A stretch of DNA of 64,000 nucleotides from Begonia masoniana (taxonomy: Eukaryota; Streptophyta; Magnoliopsida; Cucurbitales; Begoniaceae). The position numbers and the translations under genes are program-made. Positions 57,715 to 64,000 of this stretch are shown piece by piece. The notes below the pieces were generated by a model. It worked only from the letters and a program-made list of their open reading frames with translations, was not told the DNA's origin and searched no databases. The stretch covers positions 45,782,309 to 45,846,308 of the forward strand of contig CM039512.1 in NCBI GenBank assembly GCA_022432975.1. The letters run 5' to 3'. Numbering within the stretch: position 1 is the first letter of the stretch; the number at the start of each line of letters is the position of its first letter.

Positions 57715-58162
57715 ACAAAAGGAAACTTTTCAAGAAAGGAAACGTTTTACGAAAGGAAACTTTTCACAAAAGGAAACTTTTCACAAAAGGAAACTTTTCA
57801 AGAAAGGAAACTTTTCAAGAAAGGAAACTTTTCAAGAAAGGAAACGTTTTACGAAAGGAAACTTTTCAAGAAAGGAAACGTTTTACGAAAGGAAACTTTT
57901 CAAGAAAGGAAACGTTTTACGAAAGGAAACTTTTCAAGAAAGGAAACTTTTCAAGAAAGGAAACTTTTCAAGAAAGGAAACTTTTCACAAAAGGAAACTT
58001 TTCAAGAAAGGAAACTTTTCAAGAAAGGAAACTTTTCAAGAAAGGAAACGTTTTACGAAAGGAAACTTTTCACAAAAGGAAACTTTTCAAGAAAGGAAAC
58101 GTTTTACGAAAGGAAACTTTTCAAGAAAGGAAACGTTTTACGAAAGGAAACTTTTCAAGAAA
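57715..58162. repeat. GGAAACTTTTC tandem array, 17-18-bp units
   Basis: About 26 units with the core AAAGGAAACTTTTCAAG and two variants: AAAGGAAACGTTTTACG and AAAGGAAACTTTTCACA. The variants alternate in blocks. The core contains the near palindrome GAAACTTTTC/GAAACGTTTTAC. It replaces the primer-binding site and the last 45 bases of LTR3. Confidence 0.9.
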
Positions 58163-58416
58163 GCGGAATTAGAAACTCAGGAACGCCTGTGAAATCAAGT
58201 ATAAGGAACTTGACCCCAATCGAACCTTGCCGACGGAACCAAAGTTATCAAACAAGGAGCTTGACCGTAACGAATTGTGGTTAGAACCAAAGCTATCAAG
58301 TTGATCTTTCAAGTTTTGACTTGAGAAGATCTAGTTCTTCACGAAGAACAAAGAGAAATTCTCACAAAGAGTAACTCAAATCATGTATATGCTTAATAAT
58401 GTTTTGAAGCGCCTAT

Positions 58417-58430
58417 GCCTTTAAATAGGC
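58417..58430 (-). promoter_or_regulatory. Putative LTR TATA box
   Basis: GCCTATTTAAAGGC on the minus strand, followed downstream by a leader-like stretch (AACATTATTAAGC .. GAATTTCTCTTTG). The position is in the second half of the LTR, as expected for U3. The sequence is itself a palindrome, so orientation is taken from the element. No transcript evidence. Confidence 0.4.
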
Positions 58431-58487
58431 TACAAATATCCTAAAAGTCATTAGGAAATATACTAAAACGATAATTAGGAAACTTTC

Positions 58488-59578
58488 TAAATTTCTAAAA
58501 CTATAATTAAGAAACTTTCTAAAACTATAATTAAGAAACTTTCTAAAACTATAATTAAGAAACTTTCTAAAACTATAATTAAGAAACTTTCTAAAACTAT
58601 AATTAAGAAACTTTCTAAAACTATAATTAAGAAACTTTCTAAAACTATAATTAAGAAACTTTCTAAAACTATAATTAAGAAACTTTCTAAAACTATAATT
58701 AAGAAACTTTCTAAAACTATAATTAAGAAACTTTCTAAAACTATAATTAAGAAACTTTCTAAAACTATAATTAAGAAACTTTCTAAAACTATAATTAAGA
58801 AACTTTCTAAAACTATAATTAAGAAACTTTCTAAAACTATAATTAAGAAACTTTCTAAAACTATAATTAAGAAACTTTCTAAAACTATAATTAAGAAACT
58901 TTCTAAATCTATGATTAGGAAAGCTTTCTAAAACTATAATTAAGAAACTTTCTAAAACTATAATTAAGAAACTTTCTAAAACTATAATTAAGAAACTTTC
59001 TAAAACTATAATTAAGAAACTTTCTAAAACTATAATTAAGAAACTTTCTAAAACTATAATTAAGAAACTTTCTAAAACTATAATTAAGAAACTTTCTAAA
59101 ACTATAATTAAGAAACTTTCTAAAACTATAATTAAGAAACTTTCTAAAACTATAATTAAGAAACTTTCTAAAACTATAATTAAGAAACTTTCTAAAACTA
59201 TAATTAAGAAACTTTCTAAAACTATAATTAAGAAACTTTCTAAAACTATAATTAAGAAACTTTCTAAAACTATAATTAAGAAACTTTCTAAAACTATAAT
59301 TAAGAAACTTTCTAAAACTATAATTAAGAAACTTTCTAAAACTATAATTAAGAAACTTTCTAAAACTATAATTAAGAAACTTTCTAAAACTATAATTAAG
59401 AAACTTTCTAAAACTATAATTAAGAAACTTTCTAAAACTATAATTAAGAAACTTTCTAAAACTATAATTAAGAAACTTTCTAAAACTATAACAATACTTA
59501 GGAAAACTTTCTAAATCTATGATTAGGAAAGCTTTCTAAAACTATAATTAAGAAACTTTCTAAAACTATAATTAGAAA
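58488..59578 (-). repeat. 24-bp tandem array, about 44 units with variants (LTR3)
   Basis: Same unit as at 40825, but interrupted by variant units (AAATCTATGATTAGGAAAGC at about 58907 and 59510, ACAATACTTAGG at about 59490). The presence of variants makes this array look like real sequence, unlike the perfect arrays in LTR1 and LTR2. Confidence 0.93.
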
Positions 59579-59647
59579 ATAATTGCTTGCCAAATTTGTT
59601 TTGTTGTTGTGCTTCCATCTCTCTTGCCACTAATCTTTGGGTAGTTT

Positions 59648-59869
59648 TCAAGTATCTTCGGTATTCTTTTCTTCCCAAGCATCCTCTTCAATACTTAACA
59701 AATTTATTAATTTCAGCTCTTTTTGGAAAGAATATTTCTTTTGGATTTCTATAATCAATCCATTTAAGGCTTCTTGCATTTTCTTGATTCTTGATCTTAT
59801 CATTGGACCTCCAATACCTTGACATGGATCTTTAACTTTGGGCTTGAAGTTGGTTGCACTCTGATTCAC
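59648..59869 (-). pseudogene. Pol C-terminal tail encoded in the LTR
   Basis: Minus-strand frame in LTR3 reading [33 protein letters not shown] and GLIIEIQKKYSF. The GPMTRSRAKKMQEALNGLI type motif is the usual C-terminal end of several plant chromovirus Pol proteins. In the 3' LTR position (LTR1) the pol frame of copy 1 passes through the purine tract (FEDESFGGERDDVNQSAK) into the same stretch. So pol very likely ends inside the 3' LTR in the intact element. Here in the 5' LTR it is just the copied sequence. Confidence 0.7.
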
Positions 59870-59873
59870 ATCA

Positions 59874-61712
59874 GTTATTGCATATGCTTCTCGGCAGTTG
59901 AAGCCGTATGAGCAGAATTACCCTACGCACGACCTGGAGTTAGCAGCTGTGGTCTTCGCACTGAAGATATGGAGACATTATTTATATGGGCAGCAGTGCG
60001 AGATATTTTCCGACCACAAAAGCCTGAAGTACTTATTTACGCAGAAGGAGCTGAATATGCGACAGAGACGATGGCTTGAGTTTGTCAAAGATTACGATTT
60101 TGATATCAAGTACCATCCAGGAAAGGCGAACAAGGTTGCTGATGCCTTGAGCAGAGTGCCTTCTGCGAGACAGCCTTCACTAGCAACGATGTCGGTTACG
60201 CTGCGGTCTGAGATTGAGAGGTTTGACGTGGAGATAGTGGCAGAGTTGTCCAGTATGCTCACCAACATTTCTCTCAGGTAGACTATTCTGGATCGTATAT
60301 GTGAGGCTCAGCAGAGTGATTCGGAGTGTATGGAGCTTCGATCCAGCATGACGTTGGGAGACTCGTCGGATTTTCATTTATCAGAGGATGGTATTCTGAA
60401 GTTCAGGCATAGGTGGTACGTGCCTAGCGACGAGGATCTGAAGAAGGAGATATTGGCCGAGGCACATTCTTCGGCATATTCTGTACACCCGGGAAGTACC
60501 AAGATGTACCGGGATTTGAAGCGACATTATTGGTGGCCGAACATGAAGAGGGAGGTTGCCAAGTACATTGAGACCTGTTTAGTATGTCAACAGGTAAAGG
60601 CAGAGCACCAGAGGCCAGCCGGAACGTTATTGCCATTGCCGATTCCGGAGTGGAAGTGGGAGCAGATCTCCATGGACTTTATTGTGGGGCTCCCGAGAAC
60701 GACGAAGGGCCATGATGGCATATGGGTGATCGTGGACCGATTGAAAAAGTCGGCCCACTTTTTATCTGTGAGGATGGCATCGTCTATGGATCAGCTCGCC
60801 GAGCTTTATGTGCAGGAGATTGTCAGACTGCATGGCGTACAAGTTTCTATTGTCTCGGATCGAGATCCGAGATTTACCTCGAAGTTCTGGAAGAGTCTGC
60901 ACAAAGCTATGGGGACTCAGCTTAATTTCATCACCGCATTTCATCCTCAGACTGATGGACAGACAGAGAGGACGAATCAGATTCTGGAGGATATGCTCAG
61001 AGCATGTGTGCTGGAGTTTCAGGGATCGTGGAGCAGGTATTTGCCACTGATCGAGTTCTCTTATAATAACAGCTTCCAGGCTACTATTGGCATGGCTCCA
61101 TATGAGGCGCTGTATGGTCGGAAATGTAGATCTCCGTTATATTGGGACGAGGTTGGCGAGACCAGCATCGTTGGTCCTGAGATTCTACAGCAGACAGCAG
61201 AGAAGGTTGCCATTATTCGACAGCGTATTGAGGTAGCTCAGAGCAGGCAGAAGAGCTATGCTGACACCAGACGGAGAGAGCTAGAGTTCGAGGAAGGCGA
61301 TGAGGTCTATTTGAAAGTTTCTCCGTTCAAAGGCGTTGCGAGATTTGGAAGGAGGGGTAAGTTTAACCCTCGTTATGTGGGACCCTTTCCTATTCTGAAG
61401 AGGATCGGGAAGTTGGCGTATAGACTACAGCTTCCGGCTTCTATGGAGGGTATCCACGACGTATTTCATGTATCTATGCTTCGGAAGTGCTTGCGCGATC
61501 CGTCGCATATCGTGGAGGCTACAGAGATCGAGGTACAGCCTACCTTGAGCTATGAGGTGAGGCCGGTACGTATTTTGGAGTATTCCATCAAGGTTCTACG
61601 CAACAAAGAGATTCCGCTAGTCAAAGTCCTATGGCGGAACCACGAGGTGGAAGAAGCGACGTGAGAACGACAGCAGGATATGATGACTAGATATCCTGAG
61701 TTATTTGCATAA
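59874..61712 (+). pseudogene. RNase H and integrase of the second Tekay-like gypsy
   Basis: It continues the frame cut at 40657. RNase [42 protein letters not shown]. Integrase: HSSAYSVHPGSTKMYRDLK, CLVCQQVKAEHQRP (HHCC finger), MDFIVGLPRTTKGHDGIW, VSDRDPRFTSKFW, GQTERTNQILEDMLRACV (DDE core). Then come YEALYGRKCRSPLYWDEVGE, GPFPILKRIGKLAYRLQLP and the C-terminal LVKVLWRNHEVEEAT. Only two stops interrupt it: TAG at 60279-60281 and TGA at 61662-61664 (Trp expected in EEATWERQ). The normal end is TAA at 61710. About 75% similar by eye to the pol at 29988. Confidence 0.93.
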
Positions 61713-61737
61713 TTTAATTTTGTGGACAAAATTCTAA

Positions 61738-61752
61738 ATAAGGAGGGTAGAA
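61738..61752 (+). other. Polypurine tract of the second Tekay-like gypsy
   Basis: AAGGAGGGTAGAA immediately before the LTR start TGTAATATCC. Nearly identical to the tract at 32302. Confidence 0.85.
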
Positions 61753-64000
61753 TGTAATATCCGGCTCGTACGGATTTTTAGAATATTATTATTATTATAT
61801 TATAAAATGGCATTTTTGTAAATATGTCAAATTGGGTCCGTTTCTCGAAAAGAAAGCGTCATTACGATCCTATCGAATAATTAGAATTTTAAGGAATTTA
61901 CGAGAATTTTCGGAGTAATAACGCTATATTCTGAGTAATTAGGTTTCTCGTAATATAATGGACGTTATAGTAAAAAATAGTAAACGAGGTCCGAATTGTG
62001 AACAGACAGTTTTAATAGATTCCAAATAATAATTTGGACTTATTGGTGAAATATGGAGACTTGGTGAATCCAAATCGTTGGACGATTAACGAAACAAATA
62101 GAATTAAGTATTAAGGGCACTTTAGTAATTTACCAAATCAATTTTATAAAAATAACCAAAATTCTTTTCTTCCTCATTCTTTCTTCTTTCTTCCCTGGAG
62201 CTCACGCGAACAGAGAGCTTCTCCTTCACTGGCCGCCGGCGATTCTCAACAATCCGATCTCCGTTCTCTTCCGTTTCTCCTTCGTTCTTCGTTATTTCCC
62301 CTCCTCTCGCTACCCTAGGTATGAGTCTACAACCTTAGAGCGTTTATTTCGATTTTTACGAAGTTTAAACAATTATGTTTTCGTTAGGTTTTCGTTAAAA
62401 AACGCGAATTAGGGTTCGTAATTAATAGGTTAGCCGTGATTAAGTATATAACGGACGTATTGAACGTTATTAGACGAATTTGATTAATTTAGGACGAATG
62501 TTAAAAATTGGGAATTTTCGGGTTTTGGGGGAAAACTCGTTAATTGTGATTTGTAAACTATTGGACGTTAATCGCTGTTTAAATACTTCGATTAGTTAGA
62601 TTAAGATTTTAAGAAAATTCTTTAGTTAAGAATTTTGTTGAATTTGGACGTTTAGAAGTTTAAATTCGTTTTAACGATAAACGCTATGAATTGCTTAGGT
62701 GAACAACGCTCGTGGACGGAGCTTGAGCTGCTTTGGACACGAGGTAAGTTCTCGTGATTCTTCTCTGGCCGATTGGCCTACACCGTACGTCGAATGTCGT
62801 TTCGAGGAGTTTGGTGACGCACTAGTTTATAATGTTTTGGTTGGGTAGTTAGGTTTAATTGTTTTATAGATTTTGTTTTACAGTCTTGATGGTATGTATG
62901 CTGAGTGTTTAAATTCTGTTATGAACTGTTCATGCATCACGTGTTTTAAAGAAAAGCATGAAAATGAATTTCTGCACAATGTTTTAAAGATAATGCAAAG
63001 AATAGAATGGGCCGTAAGGCATACAGTTAAAATGGGCCGAAAGGCATACAGGCCGAAAGGCATACAGTTTACAGGTCATGCGAGATGGGGCTCAGGCACG
63101 GCTGTACGTGTTGTAAGCGTGTACCCCCTCTTCTAGCTGGAAAGAGTAGTCCGACCGCAGGATGTGCTCTCTCCGGTTAGGAGGTTGAGATCTCGGTGGC
63201 ACCTACAAAGTAAAGTAAAGAAAATGCTGCATGATTTCTGAACTCACACGCATAGCATATAGTTGCATTTATGAGAACTTGCTGAGATTTTTATCTCATA
63301 GTGTATTGCATGGTGTAGGTGATCTAGATATCGAGGAACCAGGTGAGGATGAGATTCCTCCTCTTGAGGCTTGAGTCCAGTTGACGGAGGATGGCTATGG
63401 TGGTGTGCTGGCGCAGTCGAGGCTTACCTGACCCGTGGGGACTGTATGTATAGATTTTGAGGGTTTGGGCTGATGTTTGTATAGAAATACTTTAGGTTGT
63501 TTGATTCTGGATAGTTGATAGGTATATATGTATATGTTGATGTTTTGGAAACTGTTTTATAATAGTTTGAAAAGTCTTTCATTGAATATATTTTGGAACT
63601 GCGTGGTGATTTGAAACAGGAGGATTTGTTGAGGTTTTAAACGGATCCATGCAGTTCGTTTTCATGAAAATGTTCTTAGTTTTTAAAATGTGTTTCGAGT
63701 TGTTTATTTGGGTGAACGGTGGAGTGTGAAAAGAATGAGCAAATGAGAGTATTTGTGTCGTGATGTTATTATATGGTTTAGGGTATAAGAAGAAGTTGTG
63801 TTGTGTAATTGGCGTAGGAGAAATCGAATGAATGAGTGATGAAATGGAAACAGGGCAGAAGGGGGCAGAAGGGTTGGCGAGTAGTCGCCAACCCTGGCGA
63901 TTGAATCGCCTCCCTCTGGAAAAATCCAGAGGGAGTGGCGATTGCTCGCCTGTTGCAATCGCCTTAGGGGCGATTATTCGCCCCAGTGAATAATCGCCTC
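61753..64000 (+). repeat. 3' LTR of the second Tekay-like gypsy, runs off the window
   Basis: It starts TGTAATATCCGGCTCG. It carries the shared LTR landmarks: GAGGTAAGT at about 62741 followed by GGCCGATTGGCCTACACCGTACGTCG, repeats of GGGCCGTAAGGCATACAG at 63008-63070, the GTGTAGGTGATCTAGATATCGAGGA word near 63313, and the palindrome cluster from 63871. At least 2248 bp. The end lies beyond the window. The small ORF at 62873-63136 is not convincing. Confidence 0.88.
63871..64000. repeat. Hairpin and palindrome cluster in the 3' LTR
   Basis: Stem GGGTTGGCGA-GTAG-TCGCCAACCC at 63871-63894. Hairpin TCCCTCTGGA-AAAA-TCCAGAGGGA at 63911-63934. GGCGATTGCTCGCC at about 63937, and GGGGCGA-TTAT-TCGCCCC at 63967-63984, followed by a distal ATAATCGCC partner. 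Same layout as the clusters at 28071 and (inverted) 5944. It is cut by the window end. Confidence 0.88.

Larger units (their letters stand above)
58163..59873 (-). repeat. LTR3 (5' LTR of the compound gypsy)
   Basis: It matches LTR1 from GCGGAATTAGAAACTC to the end CACATCA. The terminal TGATGAGAACC.. portion is missing at its inner side. It retains about 220 bp (58263-58485) absent from LTR1, including the putative promoter, so it is the most natural LTR copy. The right end is inserted in the RNase H codons of the plus-strand gypsy. Confidence 0.88.

Noticed and set aside
62873..63136. 87-aa plus-strand frame
   Set aside because: Lies within the 3' LTR across GGGCCGTAAGGCATACAG repeats. No motif, and the related LTRs lack it.

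Overview
This window is a block of nested LTR retrotransposons from a plant genome, most likely a eudicot. The evidence is Ty1/copia and Ty3/gypsy (chromovirus-type) gag-pol remnants on both strands, primer-binding sites complementary to initiator tRNA-Met (TGGTATCAGAGC), polypurine tracts, long LTRs with TG..CA ends and 5-bp target-site duplications (TSDs), and AT-rich surroundings. I found no intact host gene, no rRNA or tRNA gene and no CRISPR array. Nearly all coding sequence is broken by stops, frameshifts or deletions. The species cannot be named from this sequence.

Layout. (1) About 1-14329 is one large, apparently gag-only element (plus strand): 5' LTR tail 1273-1459, PBS 1462-1473, gag-like ORF at 10931, 3' LTR ending at 14329. 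Several elements are nested in it: a copia-type LTR (17-1272), an Athila-like solo LTR (1531-2989, TSD TTGTG) and a copia element on the minus strand (4084-10485, TSD TGTCC). A gypsy solo LTR (5729-7988, TSD CTATT) interrupts the copia RT. (2) 14330-18237 is an old, divergent minus-strand element with LTR-like flanks and a gag scrap. (3) 18238-22430 is a gypsy pol remnant carrying a 3.4-kb solo LTR (18876-22308, TSD GCGGT) with about 19 tandem 78-bp units. (4) 24020-35814 is a minus-strand solo LTR (TSD ATCCA) split by a full Tekay-like gypsy element (26181-35718, TSD CATAT) whose RT core is deleted. (5) 35917-38907 is almost pure simple repeat. (6) From 38908 to the window end is a second plus-strand Tekay-like gypsy (pol 38908-40657 and 59874-61712, 3' LTR from 61753). 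It is split by a 19.2-kb minus-strand compound gypsy (40658-59873) with the plan LTR-internal-LTR-internal-LTR.

The autonomous elements encode the usual gag, protease, reverse transcriptase, RNase H and integrase set, but no copy here looks able to transpose alone. The order of insertion can be read from the TSDs. The region has seen many LTR-LTR recombinations, since solo LTRs are as common as elements with two LTRs.

Two things stand out. First, several unrelated LTRs carry clusters of short perfect palindromes (GGCGATCGATCGCC type) next to a CTCTCTGGA..TCCAGAGAG hairpin, with paired base changes between families. Second, five uninterrupted homopolymer or (TC)n runs of 1.07-1.89 kb replace real sequence inside elements. 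These look much more like long-read assembly artefacts than biology, so coordinates and copy numbers in 33932-52617 need caution.
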